Below, piece by piece: positions 9,581-18,443 of a stretch of DNA of 64,000 bases. A program made the position numbers and the translations under genes. Each line of letters opens with the position of its first letter. Position 1 is the stretch's first letter. The notes beneath the pieces were generated by a model, which did not search any database, was not told the DNA's origin, and saw only the letters and a list, made by a program, of their open reading frames with translations. Source of the DNA: Phycisphaerales bacterium (GTDB lineage: Bacteria; Planctomycetota; Phycisphaerae; UBA1845); assembly GCA_013140575.1 (NCBI GenBank), contig JABFSN010000011.1, positions 20,179-84,178 of the forward strand. The letters run 5' to 3'.

Positions 9581-10279
9581 ATGCGGTGGCGGATGGGAGC
9601 TGCGGCGGTGGCCGTCGTGGTGGCCGGTAGCGGCTGCGCGACAACCCGCCCGGGGGATGTTTCACAACTGCCGCGGCCGGTGAAGCAAGCACCGCCGCCG
9701 GCCCCCACGCGCATGACGTCGGTGCCGCGGTATTCGCCGCCTGCGCCGGCCAGTCGTTCGTTCGTCGACGGAGCTCCGCCGGATTGGATGCCGCCGCGCG
9801 GAATCGCCCGGCGCTGGAAATACATCGTCGTCCATCACAGCGCGACCCCCACGGGCAGCGCGTCCGCGTTCGACCGGTACCATCGCAACGTCAATCATTG
9901 GGACGAACTGGGGTACCATTTCGTCATCGGCAACGGTCGGGGATCGGGCGACGGACAGATCGAGGTCGGCCCCCGTTGGCGGAAACAGAAGCACGGCGCC
10001 CACTGCAAGACGCCGAACAACGATTTTAATGACCACGGCATCGGAATCTGCCTGGTCGGCGATTTTGGTGCGTACGGGCCGAGCGCGGCGCAAATGGCGT
10101 CTCTGACGAAGCTTGTGCGCTATTTGTCCAACGCCTGCGGCGTGTCGCCAAGGAACGTCGTAACTCATCGCGGGGTGACCGGTAAAACCGAGTGTCCGGG
10201 GCGACGTTTTCCATTGGACCGGCTGCAACGAGCCGTGGCCGGCGACACCCGATCGGGAAGTTACCGGGCATCGCGGTGA
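9581..10279 (+). CDS. N-acetylmuramoyl-L-alanine amidase (amidase_2 / PGRP fold) lipoprotein
   Basis: The mature region is an amidase_2 zinc hydrolase: YIVVHHSATP supplies the first zinc histidine (about residue 85), LGYHFVIGNGRGSGDGQIEVGPRW and GIGICLVGDF form the core, and VVTHRGVTGKTECPG supplies the other ligands. It would cleave the bond between N-acetylmuramic acid and L-Ala in peptidoglycan. I chose ATG 9581 because a GGAG lies 7 bp upstream and the resulting leader ends in a lipobox, VAGSGC (Cys19); in-frame ATGs at 9560 and 9488 are possible. The stretch 9267-9580 between the tRNA and this start shows nothing else I can identify. A proline-rich linker (about residues 28-70) tethers the domain to the membrane. 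Confidence 0.88.
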   Translation: MRWRMGAAAVAVVVAGSGCATTRPGDVSQLPRPVKQAPPPAPTRMTSVPRYSPPAPASRSFVDGAPPDWMPPRGIARRWKYIVVHHSATPTGSASAFDRYHRNVNHWDELGYHFVIGNGRGSGDGQIEVGPRWRKQKHGAHCKTPNNDFNDHGIGICLVGDFGAYGPSAAQMASLTKLVRYLSNACGVSPRNVVTHRGVTGKTECPGRRFPLDRLQRAVAGDTRSGSYRASR

Positions 10280-10462
10280 ACGGATGAACCGGACCGTGGG
10301 GTCGGGTTGTTCCCGCGCCGGTCGGCCGGAACGGGGACACGTTGCGGCCCGGCGAATGATACGCTAGATTCTGGCGGCGACGGGGTTTTTGAACGTCGGT
10401 TGCGTCTATCGGCCGGCCTCGACGGTCGGCCGCAGGGAGCCATCCGGCAGGGAGTAGATGTG

Positions 10463-10690
10463 ATGGCAACGCGAGGGATTCGCGGGCGTTGGATGCGTCT
10501 GGTGGGCACGGTGGCCGTCGGCGGCTGCGTTCTCCAACTGGGGTCCTGTGACCCCAACGTCCGGACGACGCTTCTGTCCGGATTGGCCACCACGACCGAG
10601 GCCTTGACCGATACGCTGATTCAGACATTCTTCACCAGCCTGGCCCAGGACGCGGCCGGCGGTAGCGGCGCGGGTCAGACGACGACCTAG
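10463..10690 (+). CDS. Tiny predicted lipoprotein (75 aa), copy 1 of a local type
   Basis: A 75-residue protein: an arginine-rich start, a hydrophobic leader with a lipobox-like LQLGSC, then an amphipathic helix-like stretch (TLLSGLATTTEALTDTLIQT) and a short Gly/Thr tail. GGGAG lies 8 bp before the ATG. It precedes a second small Cys protein by 91 bp, and a third of the same layout sits before pstS at 24734. No family is recognised. The codon use and ribosome site support a real gene; the lipidation is a prediction. Confidence 0.6.
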   Translation: MATRGIRGRWMRLVGTVAVGGCVLQLGSCDPNVRTTLLSGLATTTEALTDTLIQTFFTSLAQDAAGGSGAGQTTT

Positions 10691-10781
10691 TCGGCGAGCG
10701 GCCGCCCGGTGACGAGCGAGTCGCGGCGCGGACTCGATCGGTCGGACGCCGCCGGTCGCCAACAGTTGAGGTTCAATCTCC

Positions 10782-10976
10782 ATGCAGCATTACATGCGAT
10801 CACACCGAATGGTCCGTCGCCTGACGGCGCTGGGCCTTCTTTCGCAGGTCGTTCTCTATGGCGCCGGCGGGTGTTTCAGCCGCGACCTGGTGTTCACCGC
10901 CGCCGCCGAAAGCCTGGCGTTCACCGTCTCGGGCGCCCTGCAGGCGATCCTGAATGGCTTGCTGGCCGGCGCCTGA
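10782..10976 (+). CDS. Tiny predicted lipoprotein (64 aa), copy 2 of a local type
   Basis: A 64-residue protein with a basic N terminus, a hydrophobic run LTALGLLSQVVLYGAGG ending at a cysteine, and an Ala/Leu-rich 35-residue mature part. It has the same plan as the 75-residue protein just upstream: leader, Cys, one amphipathic helix, stop. An in-frame ATG at 10794 is an alternative start. It ends 21 bp before the convergent HAD gene. The function is unknown. Confidence 0.55.
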   Translation: MQHYMRSHRMVRRLTALGLLSQVVLYGAGGCFSRDLVFTAAAESLAFTVSGALQAILNGLLAGA

Positions 10977-10997
10977 AACCCGGTACCTCGCGACTCG

Positions 10998-11672
10998 TCA
11001 AACGCCGAGCGCATCGGCCAAGCCGGCAACGTCCCTGAAAACGGCCATCGGACGGGCGGCGGTGGCGTTCACCTCGTTTCGGCGGTTGATCCACACGTTG
11101 GCGATCCCCATTTGCGTGGTCGGCACGCAGTCGTGGAACAGGCTCTGCGCAGCGTGCAGCACGCGCGACGAGTCGCCGCCGATCGACTCCAGCATGCGTT
11201 TGAAGTGCCCGGCCGCCGGCTTGTACGATCCAACGTCCTGCGCCGTGATCAGCAGGTCGGGCGTGACCGACAGGTGGCGCTGGGTGCCCGCGAACAAATC
11301 GCGATCGATGTTGGACAGCACGCCGATTCGGTATCTGGATTTCAGCCGCTGCAGTGCGGCGTTCGTGTCCGGCCACAACGGCCAATCGGGCAGCGACTGG
11401 CTCAACGCGTGCTCGCGGCCGGGCGGAACGGTTCGGCCGAGGCGATCCGCGACCAATCGAACGGCATCGGCCTGCACCTGCCTGTAGGGGCGGTAGGCTC
11501 GCAACTCGATTTCGGCCTCGGCGTCGAGGTAGGCGTCGAAGACCGCGGGATCGTCGGAATCCCAGATGCCGCGAAGGGCGCTGCGGATGCCGGTTTCCCA
11601 GTCGACGAGGGTGCCGTAGCAATCGAACGTGATGAGCTCGATTCGATCGCGGATGATGTCCAATGACGACAT
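10998..11672 (-). CDS. HAD-superfamily hydrolase, haloacid-dehalogenase-like
   Basis: A 224-residue protein with the HAD nucleophile motif ITFDCYGTLVDWE at the N terminus, motif II in GVLSNIDRDLF, the motif III lysine in GSYKPAAGHFKRML, and an acidic motif IV region. The helical cap (about residues 20-100) matches type II L-2-haloacid dehalogenase-like members. The ATG at 11672 has GGAG 8 bp upstream and is preferred over GTG 11681. It runs divergently from the deacetylase gene, 57 bp away. The substrate is unknown; dehalogenase and phosphatase roles are both possible. Confidence 0.88.
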   Translation of the reverse strand: MSSLDIIRDRIELITFDCYGTLVDWETGIRSALRGIWDSDDPAVFDAYLDAEAEIELRAYRPYRQVQADAVRLVADRLGRTVPPGREHALSQSLPDWPLWPDTNAALQRLKSRYRIGVLSNIDRDLFAGTQRHLSVTPDLLITAQDVGSYKPAAGHFKRMLESIGGDSSRVLHAAQSLFHDCVPTTQMGIANVWINRRNEVNATAARPMAVFRDVAGLADALGV

Positions 11673-11729
11673 GCAACCCACTCCTTTCTCGCGCCGTTGC
11701 CCTTCTCAACATAACTTCCCGGTCGCATA

Positions 11730-12722
11730 ATGGCACGCAAGTGCGAGCGGATGGCGACTGCGATGGCCCGAACCGGTCTGGTCCTGGACGACGTCTTTCA
11801 ACGGCACCTGACCGGGCCGGGGCATCCCGAATGCCCCGAACGGCTGGTCGCAATCTCGGATCGGCTGATCGAACGCGGATTAGCCGACCGCTGTACACGG
11901 ATCGCGCCCCGGGCGATCGACGTGGAATTTCTGAGCCGCGTGCATTCCCGTGGTTACGTGGATCGACTGGCGCGGGCTTGCGAACGCGGCGACGCGTTTA
12001 TCGACACGGCCGACAGTCAAATCTGCGGCGATAGCTACAACGTCGCCCTACTTGCCGCGGGTTCCATTCTGGCGGCGGTCGATGGAGTGATGGCGGGTGA
12101 CATTCATAATGCGTTTTGCGCCATTCGCCCGCCGGGCCATCACGCGGAGCGCGACGCGTCACTTGGTTTCTGTCTCTTGTCCAACGTGGCCATCGCCGTG
12201 AAGCATCTGCGCGAGCGGCACGGCGTCGGGCGCGTATTGATACTGGATTGGGACGTCCACCACGGCAACGGCACACAGCACCTTCTGGAAGAAGACCCCG
12301 ACGCCATGTTCATCTCCATCCACGGTCACCCCCAATACGTCTACCCCGGAACCGGTTATGCCGAAGAAACCGGCCGCGGCGCCGGCAGGGGCGCGACGTT
12401 GAACATCCCCATGTTGCCGGGAAGCCGCGACGCCGATTACCGCGCCGCGTTCGATCGGCAGATTCGGCCGGTGCTCGAGACATTCGCCGCCGAATTCATT
12501 CTGATCAGCGCCGGGTTTGACGCCCATCGTCTGGATCCGCTGGCCCCCGTCGAAATCGAGACGGAATCATTCGAGTGGATGTCGGACATGGTTCTGGACG
12601 CGGCCGGCCATCACTGCGACGGGCGATTGGTGAGCGTGTTGGAAGGGGGATATCATCTCGGCGCGTTGGCCGACTGTGTGTCGTTACACGTCTCCCGACT
12701 CCTGATGCGACACGACTGTTGA
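11730..12722 (+). CDS. Histone deacetylase-superfamily (acetoin utilisation / acetylpolyamine amidohydrolase-like) protein
   Basis: About 320-330 residues covering the whole arginase/deacetylase fold. The zinc-site motifs are clear: RPPGHHAERD, LILDWDVHHGNGTQ and LISAGFDAHRLDPL, plus the VLEGGYHLGALADCV C-terminal block. HPECPERL near the N terminus is the usual rim motif. It would remove acetyl groups from lysine, polyamine or other small amines in the cytoplasm. In-frame starts at 11730, 11751 and 11763 are all possible, and none has a strong ribosome site. Nothing in the neighbours identifies the substrate. Confidence 0.9.
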   Translation: MARKCERMATAMARTGLVLDDVFQRHLTGPGHPECPERLVAISDRLIERGLADRCTRIAPRAIDVEFLSRVHSRGYVDRLARACERGDAFIDTADSQICGDSYNVALLAAGSILAAVDGVMAGDIHNAFCAIRPPGHHAERDASLGFCLLSNVAIAVKHLRERHGVGRVLILDWDVHHGNGTQHLLEEDPDAMFISIHGHPQYVYPGTGYAEETGRGAGRGATLNIPMLPGSRDADYRAAFDRQIRPVLETFAAEFILISAGFDAHRLDPLAPVEIETESFEWMSDMVLDAAGHHCDGRLVSVLEGGYHLGALADCVSLHVSRLLMRHDC

Positions 12723-12931
12723 TCGGCGGTCGGCGTCCATTGACCATCACGTAGCGAAAAACAGCCCGGCAGGCTTGCTGAATGGACAGGATTAACACGA
12801 TTTACAAGATTGGCAAGAACCAATCCCGTCGGACTGCTGATGCATTCATCGTAACAGGTCAGCCAATTGCAATGCCACGACAATCAAGACGCTCGTTATG
12901 TCCAAATGGCAGGGCGGGTTTTCCCGCCGTT

Positions 12932-13024
12932 CGCCCTCCGGGCGAGGAAGAAGTAGAAGAGAGAATAGGGGGTGCGGTCACCAGGGACTGAAGTCCCTGG
13001 CTACGATCGTGCGCCCTACGGGCG
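12932..13024 (-). repeat. Three-hairpin element, copy 1
   Basis: Read on the minus strand the order is hairpin CGCCCGTAGGGCG, a 7-nt spacer, GTAGCC leading into hairpin CAGGGACTTCAGTCCCTG, a pyrimidine-rich spacer, and hairpin CGCCCGGAGGGCG. The same order and the TAGCC link occur at seven other places in the window (33010, 42738, 61659, 63292, 63525, 63661, 63777). Confidence 0.7.
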
Positions 13025-13030
13025 AAGCGA

Positions 13031-13052
13031 CGGCGGGTGAAACCCGCCCTAC
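13031..13052 (-). repeat. 22-bp palindrome family, copy 1
   Basis: Minus-strand copy of the palindrome that starts GTAGGGCGGG and ends CACCCGCCG. The same 22 bases occur without change at 35273-35294, 41239-41260 and 61008-61029. Confidence 0.8.
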
Positions 13053-13176
13053 GAATGCGTCGGCCCGGCGATTGCTGGTCCGCGGCATCGCAAGTGGCTG
13101 AACAGTTACCATTCATCTTGTCCATCTTGTAAATCGTGTCCATATGGTTCCGACCGTCGATGTGTTGATCCCTTCG

Positions 13177-14619
13177 CTACGTTGCTCTTGAACCCAGTCG
13201 ATTCATCACCATTAATCGCAGTTCGGTCATGTCTTCAATGGCGTAGCGTATGCCTTCGCGCCCCAGGCCGCTGTCCTTGACGCCGCCGTAGGGCATGTTG
13301 TCGACGCGGAACGACGGCACGTCGTTAATAACCACGCCGCCGACTTCCAGCTCATTGAAGGCGTAGTACGCGTGATGAATGTTATTGGTGAAAACACCTG
13401 CCTGTAACCCGAACGCGCTGGCGTTGACGCGATCGCATGCACTCTTGAAACTGATGAACGGCTCCATGATCGCCACCGGGCCGAACGCCTCGTTGCAGGA
13501 CAGGTCCGCGTCGTCCGGCACGTGTTCTAGCAGGGTGGCGTCGTGAATTGCGCCTTTGCGATGTCCGCCGCAGACAATACGCGCGCCCGCCTTCACGGCG
13601 TCTGCACACCATTTCTCGATGCGTTTGGCGTCGCCCTCGGTGATCATCGGTCCGATAAACGTGTCCTCGTTCAATGGGTCGCCGGAAATCAGTTTGGACG
13701 CCGCGTCCGCGAGTTTGCGATTCAGTGAATCGTAGATCGACTCGTGAATGAATATCCGCTGGACGCCGATGCAGGACTGGCCCGACTGATAGAACGCGCC
13801 GATGATCAGACGCTGCACGGCGTATTCCAGATCGGCGTCCCGGTCGACGATGCAGGCCGCGTTGCCGCCGAGTTCCAGGACGACCTTTTTCTTGCCCGCC
13901 TTGGCCTTTAGCGCCCAGCCGACGTCCGGCGAGCCGGTGAACGACAGCAACTTGATGCGCTCGTCGGTAGTGAACAGGTCCGCCCCGTCCCGGCCACACG
14001 GCAGAATGCTGAAAGCGCCCTTCGGCAACGCCGTTTCCGCGAGGATCTCACCAATAATCAACGCCCCGATGGGCGTGCGCGACGCGGGCTTCAAGACGAA
14101 CGGGCAGCCGACGGCGATGGCCGGCGCCACTTTGTGGGCGGCGAGATTGATCGGGAAATTGAACGGCGAAATAAACGAACAGACACCGATGGGCACGCGC
14201 TTGCACAGACCTTCGTAGCCCTCGGCGCGCGGCGAGATGTCCAGCGGCAGGTATTGGCCGTAGATGCGCGTGGCCTCTTCGGCCGCGATGCGGAACGTGT
14301 CGATGCCGCGGGTCACCTCGCCGCGGGCGTCTTTGATGGGCTTTCCGGCCTCGATGGCCAATGCCCGGGCCAGCTCTTCGTAGCGCTCCGTCATGCGTTT
14401 GACGACGTGATTCAGAACGGCCGCCCGCGCGTACGACGGCATTTTGCGGCAGGCGGGCGCGGCGGCGACGGCTCTGCCGATGGCGTCGTCGATCACCCGG
14501 CCGTCGGCGACCGCGACGCGCGTGGCCACTTCGCCGGTGTACTTGTTGGTGACTTCCAGATCGGCGTTTGCCGAAATGGGTTCGTTGGCCAGGTAATAGG
14601 GATAATTGTCTTTCAGCAT
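13177..14619 (-). CDS. NAD(P)-dependent aldehyde dehydrogenase
   Basis: A 480-residue aldehyde dehydrogenase. The catalytic nucleophile is Cys283 in QSGQSCIGVQR, the general base Glu249 is in VLELGGNA, the oxyanion Asn154 is in SPFNFPIN, and FTGS near 227-230 binds the cofactor. The C-terminal PYGGVKDSGLGREG block is complete. The sequence most resembles the lactaldehyde/glyceraldehyde-3-phosphate or phosphonoacetaldehyde-type group, though the substrate cannot be fixed. ATG 14619 is preferred; TTG 14637 would extend it by 6 residues. It lies 28 bp after the small antitoxin-like gene on the same strand, an odd partner that suggests chance adjacency. Confidence 0.92.
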   Translation of the reverse strand: MLKDNYPYYLANEPISANADLEVTNKYTGEVATRVAVADGRVIDDAIGRAVAAAPACRKMPSYARAAVLNHVVKRMTERYEELARALAIEAGKPIKDARGEVTRGIDTFRIAAEEATRIYGQYLPLDISPRAEGYEGLCKRVPIGVCSFISPFNFPINLAAHKVAPAIAVGCPFVLKPASRTPIGALIIGEILAETALPKGAFSILPCGRDGADLFTTDERIKLLSFTGSPDVGWALKAKAGKKKVVLELGGNAACIVDRDADLEYAVQRLIIGAFYQSGQSCIGVQRIFIHESIYDSLNRKLADAASKLISGDPLNEDTFIGPMITEGDAKRIEKWCADAVKAGARIVCGGHRKGAIHDATLLEHVPDDADLSCNEAFGPVAIMEPFISFKSACDRVNASAFGLQAGVFTNNIHHAYYAFNELEVGGVVINDVPSFRVDNMPYGGVKDSGLGREGIRYAIEDMTELRLMVMNRLGSRAT

Positions 14620-14647
14620 AGCCCGTCCACCATACAATACCGCTCCC

Positions 14648-14935
14648 TTACGGACAATAGCGTCCGGGATTTTGCCTCATCGAACGCACACACGCAATTA
14701 ACGCAATCTTGACTTGCGACAGCGCGCGGCGCAGGATCGCGCCAGTCAGGGGTTTCAGCCCACGGACGCGGCGACGGTCGATGCTTTGGAGTGACGGGCG
14801 TTTGCCGGCGTCTTTCAACGAGGCCTCGAGGATCACCAAGGCTTCGCGAGAGAGGCTGCGCCGATGCCGGGCGGCGCGTTGTTTCAGACGAACGTGGATT
14901 GCGTCCGGCAAGTTCCGGATGAGCAGGCTGGCCAT
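14648..14935 (-). CDS. FitA/VapB-like ribbon-helix-helix antitoxin, orphan
   Basis: A 95-residue protein whose first 40 residues (MASLLIRNLPDAIHVRLKQR onward, with SLSREALVIL) match the RHH domain of FitA-type antitoxins, which bind DNA as dimers and neutralise a PIN-domain RNase. The remaining 50 residues are arginine-rich and do not look like a normal toxin-binding tail. No PIN gene follows: the next gene on the strand is the aldehyde dehydrogenase. It is therefore an orphan or a remnant whose toxin half was lost. The altered C-terminal end may mark the deletion point. Confidence 0.7.
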   Translation of the reverse strand: MASLLIRNLPDAIHVRLKQRAARHRRSLSREALVILEASLKDAGKRPSLQSIDRRRVRGLKPLTGAILRRALSQVKIALIACVRSMRQNPGRYCP

Positions 14936-15058
14936 TACGAGTCCCCCACATTCAGCAACGCAACGTTATCAATACGCTTTCATTTCGTGGGGCGGTGTCA
15001 ACTCCGTTTCGTAAGGTGTGTATCGCCCACCAATACCAGTCGTCGCGGTTCGGAAAGA

Positions 15059-15079
15059 GGTGGGCAGTGCCCACCCTAC
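15059..15079. repeat. GTGGGCAGTGCCCAC palindrome, copy 1
   Basis: This palindrome, flanked by GGTG and CCTAC, lies in the 239-bp gap between the antitoxin-like gene and the S9 peptidase. A near-copy is at 26111-26130. On the minus strand both begin with GTAG, like the 22-bp palindrome family, so they may be related. Just after it (about 15105-15145) is a second short palindromic stretch, CCCTCTCC...GGAGAGGG. Confidence 0.6.
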
Positions 15080-15174
15080 AAAGCTCGATTCCGCCGACCC
15101 CCTCACCCTACCCTCTCCCCCGAAGCGAAGGAGAGGGGAAGAGGGCGCCGAACTCGTCACCACTGTGACGACTT

Positions 15175-17367
15175 TCAATCCACGCCCGACGCGGGTTTGG
15201 CGCCGTCGGTTGAGGCGTCTTCGGTGGCGTCGGTTTTGCCGAGGACGTGGTGGTCGAACCACTTGACGTCCCATTCCATCTTGGCTTTGCGGTGCGTGTA
15301 TTTGGTGAGGCCGTGACCCTCGCCGGGATAGACGACCAGTTCGGCCGGCACCTTGACGTAGTGGTGCAGCGCCCGGAAGAGGCCGCGGCTGTGTTCGGGG
15401 GGGCATCGGGGGTCGCTTTCGCCGACGTGGATCAGCGTGGGCGTCTTGACTTTGTCGACGTTATAGAGGGCGGACGCTTTCATCATCTGTTCGGCCGCGT
15501 TCCAGGGGAAGCCCTGCTGAAAGTTGATGACGTGCCCGGGGGTGTCTTCGGCCAGCCATTGCAGGAACTCGTCGAAGACGCCTGCGCCGCTGCTGGCGGC
15601 TTTGAAGCGATCGGTGCGGGTGATCAGGCAGTTGGTCAGATAGCCGCCGTTGCTCCAGCCCATGACGGCCATCTTGTCGGGGTCGGCGATGCCGCGTTCA
15701 ACCAGGGCGTCGACGCCGGAGAGAATGTCGGCCACGTCGCGGTCGTTCTTGTGGCCGATGAGCTCGGTCAGGAACTTGTCGCCGAAGCCGGTGGAGCCGC
15801 GGTAATTGGCGCTCAGCAACGCCCAGCCGCGGGCGGGCATCAGCACGCGGCCGTAGATCCAGAATTGCATTTCCAACATGCTGGCCGCGGTCGGTCCGCC
15901 GTGGATTTCGACGATCAGGGGCAGCTTCGCACCGGGTTCGTGATCGGGCGGCAGTTCCATGATGCCCTCGACCTTGGTGCCGTCGGGACTGGTCCAGGAG
16001 ACGGTTTCGATCGTCGGCAGCTTCCATGCGTCCACCTGCGGATTGACGCTTGTGAGCCGTTCGAACGGGCCGGGCTTGCCGATCGTGTCCCCGGCCGACG
16101 CCCCCGCGACGCCGGCCGTCTTGGCAATGGTCGCCGCGAAGACGTCCGGCGGGTGCGTGATGGTGCTGATGACCGCGGCGGCCGCGTCGCCCGACCGGGC
16201 CAGGCTGAACGCCTGCACGACGACATCGCCGGGGGTCAAGGTCACGGTTTGGCCTTGTTTTTCTTCGCCCGCGTCCTTGACGCAGTAGACGCGGCGGCGT
16301 GCGTGGTCCTCGGCCGCGAAGCAGAAGTCGTCCGTTCCTTGGTGCCACATCATGTCACCGGCGATGTAGACTTCGTCGGCTCGGGTCAGGCGATGCGTGC
16401 CGGTGGGACCGTCGTCGCCCATGGTGGCGATGAAGACCTCGCCGGGATAGCCGTCGAAATCGACGCGGAACGAAAAATGCCGGCTGTTGCTCGACCAAGC
16501 CAATCCCAGCAGCCAGCCGTAGGGCGAGGGGGCGTCTGCGCGCCATTGCTTGTCCGGCGGCGAGACGATTTTTTTGGTCTTCGCGTCGTAAAGGTCAACC
16601 CGCGACCAGCCCTCGTTGGTGATCAGGTCTTCCGTCGGCGTGGTCAGCATGGCGAGCCACCGGCCGTCGGGCGAGACGGCCAACTCGCCGATGACGCGCT
16701 TCTCGTCGACCAGCTTTTCGTCGCGCCAGGTGGTCAAGTCGAGCTTCCAGACCTGCGAGGTCTTGACCACGCCGTGACCGTAGGTCAGCGAATCGAATTC
16801 CTCGCGGAGCGATTTCCAATCGTCGTCGTCGTAGTTCTTCTTGCCGGTCGTGTAATAAAGCGACTTGCCGTCGTGCGCCAATTCATATTGCCCGACGCCG
16901 TCGGCGACGCGAGTGATCGCGCGCGAATCGCGACCATCGACGCCGATGCGCCAGACCTGCGTCTTGCCATCGTATGGAGGCTTCTCCTCGCCGGCGCGCT
17001 TGGCGTTGCTCGTGTAATAAATCCACCGGCCATCGGGGCTCCATTGCGGCGAGCCCTCGTTGGAGCGCTCGAATGTCAGCCGCACAGGTTCGCGGGTGCG
17101 AGTCGAGACCACCCACAGGTCGGTGTTCCGCGTCTCCTCCGGCGGCTCCCAGCGCATGTCGGTGTAGGCGACGTATTCGCCGTCGGGCGACATGGCGCAC
17201 GACGTAACCACCGCGAGCGAAAAATAATCCTCGGCCACGATGTCGTGGTCGCGAACGGGCGCGTCGGCGAGGGACTCCGACGCGACGGACATCCAACCGA
17301 TGGAACACGCACAAACCGCGATCGTTGGCATCAGCACCGCTTTCGTCAATTTGCGATTCGAATTCAT
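15175..17367 (-). CDS. Prolyl oligopeptidase-family (S9C) serine peptidase, secreted
   Basis: A 730-residue protein with an N-terminal signal peptide (basic MNSNRKLTK, hydrophobic VLMPTIAVCACSIGWMSVAS, cut near SLADA), a beta-propeller region rich in SPDG...WSPDGRW-type blades (about residues 45-420), and a C-terminal alpha/beta hydrolase domain. The nucleophile serine is in GWSNGGYL, the Asp in GESDPRCPPEHS and the His in GEGHGL, and IHGGPTAAS marks the oxyanion region. It would cleave short peptides or acylated N termini outside the cytoplasm. ATG 17367 is chosen; TTG 17388 is weaker. The gene has its own upstream region of 110 bp after cysK on the same strand. Confidence 0.92.
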   Translation of the reverse strand: MNSNRKLTKAVLMPTIAVCACSIGWMSVASESLADAPVRDHDIVAEDYFSLAVVTSCAMSPDGEYVAYTDMRWEPPEETRNTDLWVVSTRTREPVRLTFERSNEGSPQWSPDGRWIYYTSNAKRAGEEKPPYDGKTQVWRIGVDGRDSRAITRVADGVGQYELAHDGKSLYYTTGKKNYDDDDWKSLREEFDSLTYGHGVVKTSQVWKLDLTTWRDEKLVDEKRVIGELAVSPDGRWLAMLTTPTEDLITNEGWSRVDLYDAKTKKIVSPPDKQWRADAPSPYGWLLGLAWSSNSRHFSFRVDFDGYPGEVFIATMGDDGPTGTHRLTRADEVYIAGDMMWHQGTDDFCFAAEDHARRRVYCVKDAGEEKQGQTVTLTPGDVVVQAFSLARSGDAAAAVISTITHPPDVFAATIAKTAGVAGASAGDTIGKPGPFERLTSVNPQVDAWKLPTIETVSWTSPDGTKVEGIMELPPDHEPGAKLPLIVEIHGGPTAASMLEMQFWIYGRVLMPARGWALLSANYRGSTGFGDKFLTELIGHKNDRDVADILSGVDALVERGIADPDKMAVMGWSNGGYLTNCLITRTDRFKAASSGAGVFDEFLQWLAEDTPGHVINFQQGFPWNAAEQMMKASALYNVDKVKTPTLIHVGESDPRCPPEHSRGLFRALHHYVKVPAELVVYPGEGHGLTKYTHRKAKMEWDVKWFDHHVLGKTDATEDASTDGAKPASGVD

Positions 17368-17494
17368 GTTTTCGTTCTCAACAAACAATATTCACCCGCG
17401 ACGCCCGCACGTTGTTGTGCGACGGGCCATTGTCCAACGCTGCCGGCGCTAGCACAACCAGGTGGAACGCCGTATTTGAACCGACTGCAACTCC

Positions 17495-18439
17495 CTACAA
17501 GCCTCGCGTTTGGTCGTTCTCCGATTGTGCGAACAGTGCCGTCGTGATGTAGCGTTCGCCCGTGTCAGGAAGCAGAACCACGACTGTTTTTCCCGCGGAG
17601 TCGTCGCGTGATGCGACCGTCATCGCCGCGTGCACGGCCGCCCCGGACGACACCCCGGCCACGATGCCTTCCTCCCGGCCGAGGCGGCGGGTGGCTGCGA
17701 AGGCCTCCTCGTCGGTGACCACGATGGTCTCGTCGAGAATTGATTGGTTCAGGATCGGGGGGATGAATCCCACTCCGATGCCTGGCATCTGGTGGCTTCC
17801 GGTGGGCCGCCCGGACAATACGGCCGCCCCCGCCGGCTCGACGGCCACGACGCGCACGCCGGGCTTGCGCTGCTTCAACACTTCGCCGACGCCGGTGATC
17901 GTTCCGCCGGTTCCAACGGCGGAAACGAATACATCAACGGCCCCTTGGGTTTGCTCCCAGATTTCCACGGCCGTCGTTCGACGGTGCACTTCCGCGTTGG
18001 CCGGGTTGCGGAACTGATCGAGATTGACGGCGCCGCGTACGTCGTTCACCAATTGTGCGGCCTTGGCGACCGCGTCGGTCATCAAGATGCCGGGCGTCAG
18101 GATGATTTCCGCGCCCAAAAATCGGAGCAACGCGACGCGTTCGGTCGACATGGTGGACGGCATGGTCAGGATCAGCCGGTAGCCCTTGATGGCGGCCGCG
18201 AACGCCAGCCCGATACCGGTGTTGCCGCCGGTGGCCTCCACGAGCGTCATGCCCGGTCGCAGCACGCCGCGACGCTCCCCGTCGTCGATCAACGCCACGC
18301 CGACGCGGTCCTTGACGCTTCCGCAGGGGTTGCGCATTTCCAGCTTGGCGACGACTCGCCCGGGCATCCCCCGGGCCACGCGGCCGAGTTCGACCATTGG
18401 CGTGCCACCGACCGTCATCGTCAAATCCCGATGAATCAT
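17495..18439 (-). CDS. cysK: Cysteine synthase (O-acetylserine sulfhydrylase)
   Basis: A 314-residue PLP enzyme. Lys43 in NPCGSVKDRVG is the Schiff-base lysine, EATGGNTGIGLA binds the substrate carboxylate, and VGTGGTITGVGEVLK binds the cofactor phosphate. HQMPGIGVGFIPPIL and VSSGAAVHA are further CysK/CysM signatures. It makes cysteine from O-acetylserine and sulfide. It begins 4 bp after the uvrC stop on the same strand, so the two are probably one transcription unit. A cystathionine beta-synthase role cannot be excluded by eye, but the length favours CysK. Confidence 0.93.
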   Translation of the reverse strand: MIHRDLTMTVGGTPMVELGRVARGMPGRVVAKLEMRNPCGSVKDRVGVALIDDGERRGVLRPGMTLVEATGGNTGIGLAFAAAIKGYRLILTMPSTMSTERVALLRFLGAEIILTPGILMTDAVAKAAQLVNDVRGAVNLDQFRNPANAEVHRRTTAVEIWEQTQGAVDVFVSAVGTGGTITGVGEVLKQRKPGVRVVAVEPAGAAVLSGRPTGSHQMPGIGVGFIPPILNQSILDETIVVTDEEAFAATRRLGREEGIVAGVSSGAAVHAAMTVASRDDSAGKTVVVLLPDTGERYITTALFAQSENDQTRGL

Positions 18440-18443
18440 CCGC

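Larger units (their letters stand above)
12723..13176. repeat. 454-bp gene-free segment built of nested repeats
   Basis: No gene is seen. The outer ends carry a 16-bp exact inverted pair, ACACGATTTACAAGAT at 12795-12810 and its complement at 13124-13139. Between them lie, in order, a palindrome variant at 12908-12929, a three-hairpin element in minus orientation (12932-13024), and the 22-bp palindrome at 13031-13052. The whole looks like repeats inserted into one another. Confidence 0.75.

Noticed and set aside
15247..17547. A 766-codon open frame on the plus strand
   Set aside because: It is the antisense of the S9 peptidase and the start of the cysK region. Long stop-free antisense frames are usual in GC-rich genes. 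The protein shows no family motif, while the minus strand has a full catalytic triad.
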